DNA from: Pseudomonas sp. G2-4
Lineage (GTDB): Bacteria > Pseudomonadota > Gammaproteobacteria > Pseudomonadales > Pseudomonadaceae
Direction of reading: 5' to 3'
Assembly: GCF_030064125.1 (NCBI RefSeq)
Contig: NZ_CP125957.1
Coordinates: 558,001-622,000, forward strand
DNA: 64,000 bases
This document shows, piece by piece, positions 1 through 8,473 of this stretch. Under the pieces are notes generated by a model that ran no database searches, was not told the origin of the DNA, and saw only the letters and a program-made list of their open reading frames with translations. Numbering within the stretch: the stretch's first letter is position 1; each line of letters opens with the position of its first letter. The position numbers were made by a program, and so were the translations under genes.

Positions 1-849
1 CGCCAGGCAACGGTAGTCGCTGTGACGGTCCTTGTTGCGAAACTCCACCGGGATTTCGCACAGGGCGGCAAAGGCTTCGGGATCTTCCTGGCGCAGCGCC
101 TCGGCGATGGCAAAGCCGTCGACAAAAATGCTCTCGCCACCGTCGGCGTCATTCACCAGGCAATGCAAGAACTGCAGCCCCGGTTGCAACTCCCGGGTTG
201 GCAGGTCGCTGTGCAGTGGCAGGTTGAAAGCGGTGTAGGCGTTGCTGTCGGCGTCGGCTTTGGATTGCACGTTGAACAGCACGCCGAAGTTGCTCTCGCG
301 AATGAACGAAATGCGCTGGGCAATCTGTTTCAACGACCCGGGTTCGGTGGGCACACCTTGCACTTGAGTCAGGCCGAGGTCGCGCACCGCCAGCAACCAT
401 TGCAGCAGTGCATCGGCGTCATCCATCAGTGCCTGGTAATCGAACACCGGCAGTTGCAGATCGTGTTGCCATAACTGGCTTTTGGGCTTGCTCGCCAGGC
501 GTTCGGCCCTGGACTGCTCATCGTAGGCATGGGCCCGTAGCCAGCCCGGGTCGAAACGGCTCTGGTGACCGTCCTGCCAATCGACGCACAGGCAACCTTC
601 GCTATCGAGGCGGGTCGCGCCGGGTGCGATGCCTTCAGGCACATCGACGATTTCCAGGACTTGTTCGCGGGTGACGGTGTAGACGCATTGGGGGCAAGGG
701 CAGTTGTCTCGCAGCCACTGATGATGGAAGGGGCTGACCCGGCCGTCGGCCCAGGTGACCTGCACCCGGTCGGCCAAGGACGTTACGGCGCCCAGCGCGC
801 AGACCAGAGGATAGCGACGGAAGTCGGCAAACGCGGCGGCAGTGTTCAT
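1..849 (-). CDS. gamma-butyrobetaine dioxygenase (partial, 3' end outside window)
   Basis: Fe(II)/2-oxoglutarate dioxygenase predicted to hydroxylate gamma-butyrobetaine to L-carnitine in the cytoplasm. 283 codons are visible; the frame runs off the left edge, so the distal iron-binding His is not seen. The N-terminal domain carries CxCxxC (C50, C52, C55) as in the zinc site of gamma-butyrobetaine hydroxylases. The TauD-like domain follows with the iron-binding HxD motif (HSD near residue 213). The start at 849 is supported by AGGAGA just upstream. It is the last visible gene of a co-directional run caiX-cdhC-cdhA-cdhB, which fits a role feeding carnitine into that pathway. Trimethyllysine dioxygenase shares the architecture but is a eukaryotic activity, so it is a weaker alternative. 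Confidence 0.85.
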   Translation of the reverse strand, partial: MNTAAAFADFRRYPLVCALGAVTSLADRVQVTWADGRVSPFHHQWLRDNCPCPQCVYTVTREQVLEIVDVPEGIAPGATRLDSEGCLCVDWQDGHQSRFDPGWLRAHAYDEQSRAERLASKPKSQLWQHDLQLPVFDYQALMDDADALLQWLLAVRDLGLTQVQGVPTEPGSLKQIAQRISFIRESNFGVLFNVQSKADADSNAYTAFNLPLHSDLPTRELQPGLQFLHCLVNDADGGESIFVDGFAIAEALRQEDPEAFAALCEIPVEFRNKDRHSDYRCLA

Positions 850-869
850 GGCGATCTCCTGTTTGAGGC

Positions 870-1346
870 TTATCGGGCAGGTGGCAGTGCGATGACCCGA
901 CCGATGTAGGCCGGGGGCGGCAGGTCGGACTGTTCATCGAGCAGGGCGGTGAGTGTGCCCAGGGTCTGTTCCGTGAAGGGTGCCGAGCGCGGTCCAGCCA
1001 GGTCGACGTGCAGGAGCATCTGCTCATTGCCGGCCAGCTCTTTGTCGCCGCCGGCCAGGTGCAGGCTGTGGTAGAGGTGCAGGCGTTTGGCATCGTGGCC
1101 GATGATCTGTGTGCGCACTTCCACGTCAGCGTCGAGCTTCACTTCGTGCAGGTAATTGAGGTGCAGTTCGAGGGTGAACAGCGAGTGGCCGCTGGCCTCG
1201 CGGTTCTGGCTGTCCATGCCAAGCCGGTCCATCAGCGCGTCGGTGGCGTAGCTGAAGATCAGCAGGTAGAAGGCATCGCGCAGATGGCCGTTGTAATCGA
1301 CCCATTCGGGGCGGATGCGGGTTTGGTAGGTGGTGAGGGTGGGCAT
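870..1346 (-). CDS. cdhB: betainyl-CoA thioesterase
   Basis: Hot-dog-fold acyl-CoA thioesterase of 158 aa, expected to hydrolyse betainyl-CoA to glycine betaine and CoA, the last step of carnitine degradation. The N-terminal segment with RPEWVDYNGHLRDA is typical of the 4-hydroxybenzoyl-CoA-thioesterase-like family (D of VDYNGH as the likely catalytic acid). The open frame extends 56 codons further upstream, but that part is translated REP repeat, so the ATG at 1346 is taken as the start. It lies 20 nt before the dioxygenase gene and is separated from cdhA by a REPIN. Function is assigned from context with cdhA and cdhC. Confidence 0.85.
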   Translation of the reverse strand: MPTLTTYQTRIRPEWVDYNGHLRDAFYLLIFSYATDALMDRLGMDSQNREASGHSLFTLELHLNYLHEVKLDADVEVRTQIIGHDAKRLHLYHSLHLAGGDKELAGNEQMLLHVDLAGPRSAPFTEQTLGTLTALLDEQSDLPPPAYIGRVIALPPAR

Positions 1347-1383
1347 GGTGGAGCTCCACAAATAGTCGCTGGTGTACCCATTT

Positions 1384-1514
1384 GTGGCGAGGGAGCTTGC
1401 TCCCGCTGGACTGCGAAGCAGTCCCAAAACCGGCATATGCGGTGTATCAGTCAAGTCGCATTCGCTGGTTTTACGACCGCTTCGCGGCCGAGCGGGAGCA
1501 AGCTCCCTCGCCAC
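1384..1514. repeat. REPIN, GAGGGAGCTTGCTCCC class
   Basis: Two inverted REP palindromes, GTGGCGAGGGAGCTTGCTCC on the left and its inverse on the right, enclose about 80 nt. It sits between cdhA and cdhB in an otherwise co-directional cluster and accounts for the false upstream extension of the cdhB frame. Confidence 0.9.
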
Positions 1515-1526
1515 AAGGGGGAGTGC

Positions 1527-2492
1527 TTACTCGTTAAAGGCCATCCCATGTTTCGCCTTGGTGGTCTTCACCGCCTCCAGCACCGCCAGCAAGCAATCAT
1601 CACGATAGCGCTCCAACGCCGAAATGCTGTGGCTGCCCAGTTGCTCGCTCGTCCCGTCCACCACATCGTCGATCAGTTTCTCGGTCAGCTCCGGCGCCGG
1701 CAGGTAGGTCCACGGCAGTTGCAGTGCCGGGCCGAACTGGGCCATGAAGTGGCGCATCCCGGCGTCGCCGCCGGCCAGGGTGTAGGTCAGAAACGTGCCC
1801 ATGAATGACCAGCGCAACCCGGCACCGAAGCGGATGGCGTCGTCGATTTCCCCGGTGGTGGCCACGCCGTCGTTGACCAGGTGCAGTGCCTCGCGCCACA
1901 GCGCTTCGAGCAGCCGGTCGGCGATGAAACCGGGAACTTCCTTGCGCACATGCAGCGGCCGCATGCCGAGGGATTCATACACCTGCATGGCGGCCTGCAC
2001 CGCTTCGGGCGCAGTGTTTTTGCCGCCCACCACTTCCACCAACGGCAACAGGTAAACCGGGTTGAACGGGTGCCCGACCACGCAACGCTCGGGGTGGGTG
2101 GAGCCTTCATAGAACTCGCTGGGTAGCAGCCCCGAAGTGCTGGAGCCGATCAGTGCGTTTGGCTTGGCGGCGGCGCTGATCTGAGCGTGCAGCTCGAGTT
2201 TCAATTCCAGGCGTTCGGGGGCGCTTTCCTGGATGAAGTCGGCATCGCGCACGCACTCTTCGATGGTCGCGACAAAGCGCAGCCGATCCTGCGAGGCCCC
2301 GGGCGCCAGGCCCTGTTTCTCAAGCGCACCCCAGGCATTGGCGACGCGCTTGCGCAACGCCGCTTCGGCCCCGGGCGCCGGGTCCCAGGCTACGACGTCC
2401 AGGCCATGGGCCAGGGCGCGGCTGACCCAGCCGCTGCCGATCACGCCGCTGCCCAGGGCGGCGAAGGTTTTGATGTTGGTGATAAAGCTCAT
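1527..2492 (-). CDS. cdhA: L-carnitine dehydrogenase
   Basis: NAD-dependent dehydrogenase of 321 aa of the 3-hydroxyacyl-CoA dehydrogenase superfamily, predicted to oxidise L-carnitine to 3-dehydrocarnitine. The Rossmann motif GSGVIGSGW is at residues 14-22. A central stretch with [11 protein letters not shown] and [18 protein letters not shown] holds the conserved catalytic His region. AGGGA precedes the ATG. Length and sequence character match the carnitine-specific branch (also called lcdH) rather than 3-hydroxybutyryl-CoA dehydrogenase. It lies in the order caiX, cdhC, cdhA, cdhB. Confidence 0.92.
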   Translation of the reverse strand: MSFITNIKTFAALGSGVIGSGWVSRALAHGLDVVAWDPAPGAEAALRKRVANAWGALEKQGLAPGASQDRLRFVATIEECVRDADFIQESAPERLELKLELHAQISAAAKPNALIGSSTSGLLPSEFYEGSTHPERCVVGHPFNPVYLLPLVEVVGGKNTAPEAVQAAMQVYESLGMRPLHVRKEVPGFIADRLLEALWREALHLVNDGVATTGEIDDAIRFGAGLRWSFMGTFLTYTLAGGDAGMRHFMAQFGPALQLPWTYLPAPELTEKLIDDVVDGTSEQLGSHSISALERYRDDCLLAVLEAVKTTKAKHGMAFNE

Positions 2493-2524
2493 GGTGATTT
2501 CCCTGAATAAAGTGAAGACCCCCT

Positions 2525-2614
2525 GTGGGAGCGAGCTTGCTCGCGATGGCGCCGGTATATCCGACGCATCTTCGGCGGCAGGAATATCGCTATCGCGAGC
2601 AAGCTCGCTCCCAC
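2525..2614. repeat. REPIN, GGGAGCGAGCTTGCTCGC class
   Basis: Inverted pair of GTGGGAGCGAGCTTGCTCGC palindromes between cdhC and cdhA. The two arms face each other around about 45 nt. Confidence 0.9.
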
Positions 2615-2634
2615 AGGGGAGGGTGGCGATTCGG

Positions 2635-3522
2635 CTAGCTACGTTTGGTCAGGCCCATCTTCTTGCGGCCTTCTGCCGGTGTGAGCACCCGCGCTCCAAG
2701 ACGGCTGAGGATTTCACCGGCGCGTTCCACCAGTTGGCCGTTGGTGGCGAGCACGCCTTTGTCCAGCCACAGGTTGTCCTCCAGCCCGACCCGCACGTTG
2801 CCACCAAGCAGCACGGCCTGGGCGGCCATGGGCATTTGCATGCGACCGATGCCGAAGCCAGCCCACACGGCGTCTGCCGGCAGGTTGTCGACCATGGCTT
2901 TCATCGTGGTGGTGTCGGCCGGCGCGCCCCATGGGATGCCCAGGCAGAGCTGGAACAGCGGGTTATCCAGCAGGCCTTCCTTGATCAGTTGCTTGGCGAA
3001 CCACAGGTGGCCGGTGTCGAAGATTTCCAGCTCGGCCTTGACCCCCAGCTCGGTGATGCGCTTGGCGCCGGCCCGCAGTTGCGCGGGGGTGGAGACATAA
3101 ATGGTGTCGCCATCACCGAAGTTCAGCGTGCCGCAATCCAGGGTGCAGATTTCCGGTAACAGCTCTTCAACGTGGGCGAGGCGGGTCAGCGGGCCTACCA
3201 GGTCGGTGTTGGGACCGAACTCCATCGGCCGTTCGCCAGCGCCGATCTCCAAGTCGCCGCCCATGCCGGCGGTGAGGTTGACGATAATGTCGACGTCCGC
3301 CTCACGGATGCGCTCCATCACTTCGCGGTACAGCGCCACGTCACGGCTGAACTTGCCGGTCTGGGGGTCGCGAACGTGGCAGTGAACCACCGTGGCTCCG
3401 GCCTTCGCGGCTTCGATGGCGGCGGCGGCGATCTGTTTCGGGGTGACCGGGACGTGAGGGCTCTTGGCGGTCGTGTCGCCAGCACCGGTGAGTGCGCAGG
3501 TGATGATGACGTCGTGGTTCAT
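2635..3522 (-). CDS. cdhC: 3-dehydrocarnitine:acetyl-CoA trimethylaminotransferase (BKACE family)
   Basis: DUF849 / beta-keto acid cleavage enzyme of 295 aa. Family members condense a beta-keto acid with acetyl-CoA; here the expected reaction turns 3-dehydrocarnitine into acetoacetate and betainyl-CoA. Visible family features are the N-terminal [11 protein letters not shown] strand, [13 protein letters not shown] with the zinc-binding HxH, and the later GTETMW-like region. It is transcribed downstream of caiX and upstream of cdhA. The specific substrate is inferred from its neighbours. Confidence 0.9.
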   Translation of the reverse strand: MNHDVIITCALTGAGDTTAKSPHVPVTPKQIAAAAIEAAKAGATVVHCHVRDPQTGKFSRDVALYREVMERIREADVDIIVNLTAGMGGDLEIGAGERPMEFGPNTDLVGPLTRLAHVEELLPEICTLDCGTLNFGDGDTIYVSTPAQLRAGAKRITELGVKAELEIFDTGHLWFAKQLIKEGLLDNPLFQLCLGIPWGAPADTTTMKAMVDNLPADAVWAGFGIGRMQMPMAAQAVLLGGNVRVGLEDNLWLDKGVLATNGQLVERAGEILSRLGARVLTPAEGRKKMGLTKRS

Positions 3523-3593
3523 GGTGCGGATTCCTTCAGGCGTGGTAAGTCACTGCGCAGCCCTTTGGCGCTGCGCAGATGGATAACGGTGGG

Positions 3594-4538
3594 TCAGTTG
3601 CTGGTCAGTTTCAGGTTGTCGGCGGCCGGCTTGCCGTCGAAGGTGGTCACCCCTTCGAGCCAGCGCTGCTTGTCTTGCGGATGATCCTTGAGCCATTGCC
3701 GGGCCGATTCGAGCGGGTCCTTGTGGTCCAGCAGCGGCTGCATCATCCGGCTCTCGTCTTCGGCGGTGAATGTCAGGTTGCTCAACAGGCGCCCGACGTT
3801 CGGGCATTGCTGGGCATAGTCCGGCGCGGTGACGGTCCACACGGTGGCCATGCCTTCGTTCGGGCCGAGGGCGTCCTCGCTGCCGGTGAGGTAGGTCATT
3901 TGCACGTTGACGTTCATTGGGTGCGGCGCCCAGCCAAAGAACACCACGGCTTCCTTGCGCCGCACGGCGCGGTCCACGGCAGCGAGCATGCCGGCCTCGC
4001 TGGACTCGACCAGTTGGAATTTGCCCAGGCCGAACTGGTTCTTGGCGATCATCGCCTTGATCTGGGTATTGGCGCCCGAGCCAGGCTCAATGCCATAGAT
4101 CTTGCCGCCCAGTTCTTTCTCGAATTTGGCGATGTCGGCGAACGTCTTCAGGCCCTTGTCGGCCAAGTAGGTTGGCACGGCCAGGGTGGCGCGCGCGTCC
4201 TTGAGGCTCGGCTCCGCCAACACTTTGACCTGCTTGGCCTCGACGAACGGGGTGATGGTCTGGGTCATCAGCGGGTTCCAGTAGCCCAGGAACAGGTCCA
4301 GGCGCTGGTCGCGAATGCCGGCGAAGATGATCTGCTGTGAGGCGCTGGTCTGCTTGGTCTTGTAGCCGAGACCATCAAGTATCACCTGGGTCAGGGCGCT
4401 GGTGGCGATGACGTCGGTCCAGTTGACCACGCCCAGGCGTACGTTCTGGCACGCGGCGGGTTCGGCTGCCATGGCGGCGCCATTCAGTAAAGTGGTACCG
4501 CTGAGTGCAAGAACGCAAGAGCTGATCAGTCGTTTCAT
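3594..4538 (-). CDS. caiX: carnitine-binding periplasmic protein
   Basis: Periplasmic substrate-binding protein of 314 aa of the OpuAC/ProX choline-betaine family. An N-terminal signal peptide ends near AAMAA-EPAACQ. The family signature LGVVNWTDVIATSALTQ follows, and several Trp residues (NW, YW, GW) could form the aromatic cage for a quaternary ammonium group. No permease or ATPase gene is beside it, so it probably works with a shared transporter elsewhere (CbcWV in P. aeruginosa). It is divergent from cdhR and heads the carnitine genes. Confidence 0.9.
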   Translation of the reverse strand: MKRLISSCVLALSGTTLLNGAAMAAEPAACQNVRLGVVNWTDVIATSALTQVILDGLGYKTKQTSASQQIIFAGIRDQRLDLFLGYWNPLMTQTITPFVEAKQVKVLAEPSLKDARATLAVPTYLADKGLKTFADIAKFEKELGGKIYGIEPGSGANTQIKAMIAKNQFGLGKFQLVESSEAGMLAAVDRAVRRKEAVVFFGWAPHPMNVNVQMTYLTGSEDALGPNEGMATVWTVTAPDYAQQCPNVGRLLSNLTFTAEDESRMMQPLLDHKDPLESARQWLKDHPQDKQRWLEGVTTFDGKPAADNLKLTSN

Positions 4539-4633
4539 GTCGGGTTCCTCGGCAGCTTATTGTTATGGGTTCCGGCGTCTGCGCGCCGGTGATGCCAAGT
4601 TACTCAGCCCCGGGTCGGGCAAAACGCACAGCG

Positions 4634-4674
4634 GCGACGTGCTCTTGCACTGCAGCGACCTGTGCCCTTGAACG
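4634..4674. promoter_or_regulatory. candidate CdhR direct-repeat site
   Basis: Two direct repeats, GCGACGTGCTCTTGCAC and GCGACCTGTGCCCTTGAAC, start 21 nt apart in the caiX-cdhR intergenic region. Spacing of two helical turns suits an AraC-family activator. No binding data were used. Confidence 0.3.
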
Positions 4675-4730
4675 GGTCTTGCAACTGGCGTATCAAGGTC
4701 AGCACGCTACCCGCCAACCGAGTGCGCTTC

Positions 4731-5690
4731 ATGTCCCAGGATTTTTACTTCTTGTTGATGCCGGGTTTCTCGGCCATCGGTTTCATTTCGGCCATCGAGC
4801 CGTTGCGGGTCGCCAATCGTTTTCGCGGCGAGCTGTACCGCTGGCATGTGTTGAGTGCCGATGGCGGGGCGGTGCTGGCGAGCAACGGCATGTCGGTCAA
4901 CGCCGATGCCGCGCTGGAGCCGCTGAAGAAGGGCGCGACCCTTTGGGTGGTGGCAGGGTTCGAACCGCTGAAGTTCGCCACCCCGGCATTGGAGCGCTGG
5001 CTGCACCGGCTGGACAACGAAGGCGTGAGCCTGGGCGGCATCGACACGGGCAGTGTGGTCCTGGCCGAAGCGGGTCTGCTGGAAGGGCATCGCGTGACCC
5101 TGCATTGGGAAGCGATCGAAGCGTTCAAGGAGTCTTATCCACAGCTCAGCGTGACCCAGGAACTGTTCGAAATCGACCGTCGCCGCATCACCTGCGCGGG
5201 CGGCACGGCTTCCATTGATCTGATGCTGGACCTGATCGGCCAGGCCCACGGTGCGGAGCTGGCGATCCAGGTCAGCGAGCAATTCGTGCTCGGCCGCATC
5301 CGCCCGCGCAAAGATCACCAGCGCATGGAAATCGCCAGTCGCTACGGCATTCGCAACAAGAAGCTGGTGCATGTCATCGGTGAGATGGAAACCCACAGCG
5401 AACCGCCCCTGAGCACCTTGGCCCTGGCCGAATCCATCAACGTCACCCGGCGCCAGCTCGAAAGGCTGTTCCGCCTGCACCTGAACGACACTCCGAGCAA
5501 CTTCTACCTGCGCCTGCGCCTGGAAAAGGCCCGGCAACTGCTGCGCCAGACCGACATGAGCGTGTTGGAAGTGAGCATCGCCTGCGGTTTCGAATCACCG
5601 TCGTACTTCACCCGCAGCTACCGGGCACGGTTCGAACGCTGCCCGCGGGAGGATCGGCGGCGGCAGGGGGACGGGCGGGAGCTGGTTTGA
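4731..5690 (+). CDS. cdhR: carnitine catabolism activator, AraC/GlxA family
   Basis: Transcription regulator of 319 aa with an N-terminal DJ-1/PfpI-like (GATase1) domain, from DFYFLLMPGFSAIGFISAIE, and a C-terminal AraC helix-turn-helix (about residues 225-310, with VTRRQLERLF and ACGFESPSYFTRSYRARF). The ATG at 4731 is preferred over upstream starts because the protein then begins MSQDFYF as in CdhR relatives. It is divergent from caiX and should activate it in response to carnitine or a derivative. GbdR is a close paralogue, but the position beside caiX favours CdhR. Confidence 0.9.
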   Translation: MSQDFYFLLMPGFSAIGFISAIEPLRVANRFRGELYRWHVLSADGGAVLASNGMSVNADAALEPLKKGATLWVVAGFEPLKFATPALERWLHRLDNEGVSLGGIDTGSVVLAEAGLLEGHRVTLHWEAIEAFKESYPQLSVTQELFEIDRRRITCAGGTASIDLMLDLIGQAHGAELAIQVSEQFVLGRIRPRKDHQRMEIASRYGIRNKKLVHVIGEMETHSEPPLSTLALAESINVTRRQLERLFRLHLNDTPSNFYLRLRLEKARQLLRQTDMSVLEVSIACGFESPSYFTRSYRARFERCPREDRRRQGDGRELV

Positions 5691-5693
5691 GAG

Positions 5694-5758
5694 GCTTTTA
5701 TACTCAATTATTCCCGCGACTATAAATTATACCTGTCGCCATAATTGGGTATAAAAGC
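5694..5758. repeat. 65-bp AT-rich near-perfect palindrome
   Basis: An 18-nt arm GCTTTTATACTCAATTAT at 5694-5711 is matched inversely at 5741-5758 with one mismatch. A central perfect dyad TATAAATTATA at 5721-5731 shares the same symmetry centre (5726), and offset GCGAC/GTCGC arms lie between. It starts 3 nt after cdhR. It could be a terminator hairpin, a regulator site or a small foldback element; its sequence is unlike the REPs. Confidence 0.75.
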
Positions 5759-5777
5759 TTGATGTCCGCCTACACCT

Positions 5778-5870
5778 GTGGCGAGGGAGCTTGCTCCCGC
5801 TGGGCTGCGCAGCAGCCGCTCAACAGCGAGGGCCGCTGCGCGCCCCAGCGGGAGCAAGCTCCCTCGCCAC
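5778..5870. repeat. REPIN, GAGGGAGCTTGCTCCC class
   Basis: Inverted pair of GTGGCGAGGGAGCTTGCTCC palindromes between cdhR and the DUF3010 gene. Confidence 0.9.
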
Positions 5871-5900
5871 GGGGGGACGCATTCCACAGGGGGGACGCAT

Positions 5901-6317
5901 TTATTTTTTCAGCAACGCCGAACACGCTGCCTTGTACGCCTCATGCTGATATTTGTTCAGCGTCGCTGGCAAGGCGAAGTCGTGCTTCTTGTACTGCGCG
6001 TTGAGGGTCTGCGGTGACAGCAGCGTCACTTCGCAGCCCTCCAGCAACTGGAAAACCCCCTCGATCTTGAACGTGGTCGGTCCGCCGGCGAACTCGCCTT
6101 TCTTGCTGCGTTTCTTGATGGCGATGCGTTCGATACCATGCTCAGCCACGAAGGCCCGCACCTGGGCGGCAAACGCCTTGACGTTGGCGGCTTCGTCATC
6201 GTCGTCCAGGGCGATTTTCTTGGTGTTCAGGGCGATGTGAGTCAACGCCTGCTGATCCAGCGAGGCAACGGCGATGATCGCTTCGCTGCCTTTGATTTCG
6301 ATACCGCAGGTTTTCAT
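5901..6317 (-). CDS. DUF3010 family protein
   Basis: 138 aa. Begins MKTCGIEIKGSEAIIAVASL, a strand-rich RNase-H-like start, then AIKKRSKKGEFAGGPTTFK and a lysine-rich end. I recognise the general DUF3010 pattern; no biochemical role is known to me. It is monocistronic, convergent with cdhR and followed by a REPIN. The start codon has a weak upstream purine run. Confidence 0.7.
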   Translation of the reverse strand: MKTCGIEIKGSEAIIAVASLDQQALTHIALNTKKIALDDDDEAANVKAFAAQVRAFVAEHGIERIAIKKRSKKGEFAGGPTTFKIEGVFQLLEGCEVTLLSPQTLNAQYKKHDFALPATLNKYQHEAYKAACSALLKK

Positions 6318-6349
6318 GGGCGTCTCTTGGCGAAAGGGTGGCGTGCAGC

Positions 6350-6673
6350 TTACAGCTCTAACTGGTCAGCATGGATACCAAAGGCAGTGGCAATTTTCTC
6401 GCGGGTAGCCCGGCGAGGCTTGGCGACCGATTCTTGCTGGGCAAACGCCGGTTGGGAAATACCCAGGCGTTTGGCGACGTCATCCTGAGTCAGGTTCAGG
6501 TGTTCGCGCCAGGCGCGAATAGGCGTAGCGCCGTCAACGATACGGCTGACCACTTCATGGGGAATCAGATCGGGTTCCAGTTTTTGTGCAACGTATTGTG
6601 CGTACGGAATGACCACAAATGCCGGGTTTCCGTCTGCATCGTTGATGATCTGAATATCAGTAGGTACGTTCAT
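6350..6673 (-). CDS. XRE-family HTH protein with Phd-like N-terminus (orphan antitoxin-like)
   Basis: 107 aa. Residues 1-35 (IQIINDADGNPAFVVIPYAQY) resemble the N-terminal DNA-binding strand-helix of Phd/YefM antitoxins. Residues 50-107 hold an XRE helix-turn-helix (LNLTQDDVAKRLGISQPAF). Mixed N- and C-terminal pieces like this occur in type II antitoxins. No toxin-sized gene is adjacent: upstream is about 105 nt of AT-rich promoter DNA and downstream is DUF3010. A solitary regulator is equally possible. Confidence 0.7.
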   Translation of the reverse strand: MNVPTDIQIINDADGNPAFVVIPYAQYVAQKLEPDLIPHEVVSRIVDGATPIRAWREHLNLTQDDVAKRLGISQPAFAQQESVAKPRRATREKIATAFGIHADQLEL

Positions 6674-6778
6674 CGCGGAAAGGATATAAGTCTTTTATAA
6701 GATTTGCGAATCCTGACTTATATTCCTTCCGGGGCCAACGCGTGAACGGTGTCTGGATATTGCTCCGTGGCTAACCCT

Positions 6779-7180
6779 TCACTCCTGCCCAATCGACTCC
6801 AAAAACTCCGACCGATCATCGCTCACCTGGGCCATGCAGTCGTTTTCGGCGATTTTGTAGGCTTCGCTGCCGGGTTTGGCCGGGAAGGCGGCGATGGCGC
6901 AGTCGGCGTCGCGCTGTTTTTGCCAGAGTTGTTGGGCGGCCTTGATCTTGCTGGTGATGTCGTTGAGTTGGGCCTTGTCGCTGGCGTAGCGGGTTTGCAG
7001 GCGCTCGAATAGGCTCTGCAGGTTTTCATTGAGCAGTTGTTCGGCGGCGGTTTTGCCGTAGGCCGAGCAGGCCAGAGTCTGGACGTCGTTTTCCACGGCG
7101 TCGCAGGGGTTGGGTTCGGTGTCTTCGGTTGCGTGTGCCACGGTGCTGATCAGTGCCAAAGCCAGGAAAATTGATTTCAT
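6779..7180 (-). CDS. secreted LprI-like (DUF1311) protein
   Basis: 133 aa with a signal peptide (MKSIFLALALISTVAHA) and then the small four-Cys DUF1311/lysozyme-inhibitor LprI fold: C at PNPCDAVE, QTLACSAYG, RDADCAIA and ENDCMAQ. Expected in the periplasm. The ATG at 7180 is chosen because it starts the signal peptide; an upstream in-frame ATG adds 18 polar residues. Family members inhibit lysozyme or have unknown roles, so no firm function. Confidence 0.7.
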   Translation of the reverse strand: MKSIFLALALISTVAHATEDTEPNPCDAVENDVQTLACSAYGKTAAEQLLNENLQSLFERLQTRYASDKAQLNDITSKIKAAQQLWQKQRDADCAIAAFPAKPGSEAYKIAENDCMAQVSDDRSEFLESIGQE

Positions 7181-7415
7181 TGCGTCGCCGCTCGAGTCCG
7201 GTGAAAGCCAGTGATGCGGCGGATTCTGGCGCAAGCGCCGGGTAAAGAACAGACGGCCAGGGTGGGCTCGTCATAGCCCTTTGTCGCGGATTGACGCTTT
7301 CGGCAATTCCCCTGTCGTTTTTGCACCCGGTCGCCACGGCCCTCAGGCATATGCTGGCCCCAAAGCGCCGGCACACGATTCGGCGCATGAATCGCTGATA
7401 AAAGGGGACTGCCTG

Positions 7416-8393
7416 ATGAGCCCAGCCGAATTGCACGCCGACAGCATCGTTATCGACGGGCTGATCATTGCCAAGTGGAACCGCGACCTGTTCGAAGACA
7501 TGCGCAAGGGCGGCCTGACCGCCGCCAACTGCACTGTGTCGGTGTGGGAAGGTTTCCAGGCCACCATCAACAATATCGCAGCCAGCCAGAAACTGATTCG
7601 CGAGAACAGCGACCTGGTGATCCCGGTGAAAACCACCGCCGACATCCGTCGCGCCAAGGAGCAAGGCAAAACCGGCATCATCTTCGGCTTCCAGAACGCC
7701 CACGCCTTCGAGGACCAGCTCGGCTACGTCGAGATCTTCAAGCAGCTCGGCGTCGGGGTGGTGCAGATGTGCTACAACACCCAGAACCTGGTGGGCACCG
7801 GCTGCTACGAGCGTGACGGTGGCCTGTCGGGCTTCGGTCGCGAAATCGTCGCCGAGATGAACCGGGTCGGTATCATGTGCGACCTGTCCCACGTCGGTTC
7901 CAAGACCTCCGAAGAAGTCATCCTCGAATCGAAGAAGCCGGTCTGCTATTCCCACTGCCTGCCGTCCGGCCTCAAAGAGCACCCGCGCAACAAGTCCGAT
8001 GAAGAGCTGAAGTTCATTGCCGACCATGGCGGTTTTGTCGGCGTGACCATGTTCGCGCCGTTCCTGGCCAAGGGCATCGATTCGACCATCGACGACTACG
8101 CCGAAGCCATCGAATACACCATGAACATCGTTGGTGAAGACGCTATCGGTATCGGCACCGACTTCACCCAGGGTCACGGCCAGGATTTCTTCGAAATGCT
8201 GACCCACGACAAGGGCTACGCCCGTCGTCTGACCAGCTTCGGCAAGATCATCAACCCCCTGGGCATCCGTACCGTGGGCGAGTTCCCGAACCTCACCGAG
8301 ACGCTGCTCAAGCGTGGCCATCCTGAGCGGGTGGTGCGCAAGATCATGGGCGAGAACTGGGTCAACGTCCTCAAAGACGTCTGGGGCGAATAA
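7416..8393 (+). CDS. membrane-dipeptidase-like M19 peptidase of the betaine cluster
   Basis: 325 aa, family M19 (renal dipeptidase), the same length as P. aeruginosa PA5396. Metal-site motifs include DLSHVGSKTSEEV and YSHCLPSG, and the C-terminal GIGTDFTQGHG segment. AAAAGGGG precedes the ATG at 7416; the longer open frame upstream is not supported. It starts the run dipeptidase - DUF5943 - dgcA. The real substrate in dimethylglycine catabolism is not known to me. Confidence 0.88.
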   Translation: MSPAELHADSIVIDGLIIAKWNRDLFEDMRKGGLTAANCTVSVWEGFQATINNIAASQKLIRENSDLVIPVKTTADIRRAKEQGKTGIIFGFQNAHAFEDQLGYVEIFKQLGVGVVQMCYNTQNLVGTGCYERDGGLSGFGREIVAEMNRVGIMCDLSHVGSKTSEEVILESKKPVCYSHCLPSGLKEHPRNKSDEELKFIADHGGFVGVTMFAPFLAKGIDSTIDDYAEAIEYTMNIVGEDAIGIGTDFTQGHGQDFFEMLTHDKGYARRLTSFGKIINPLGIRTVGEFPNLTETLLKRGHPERVVRKIMGENWVNVLKDVWGE

Positions 8394-8473
8394 CCGCCGC
8401 CGCACCGCTGAATCCTTTACCTGCGGCCTTTTGCGCCGCAGGCAATATCACGCATTTCCGGAGTCAAGTTTTC

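Noticed and set aside
6350..6673. Complete toxin-antitoxin module
   Set aside because: No toxin gene is adjacent on either side.
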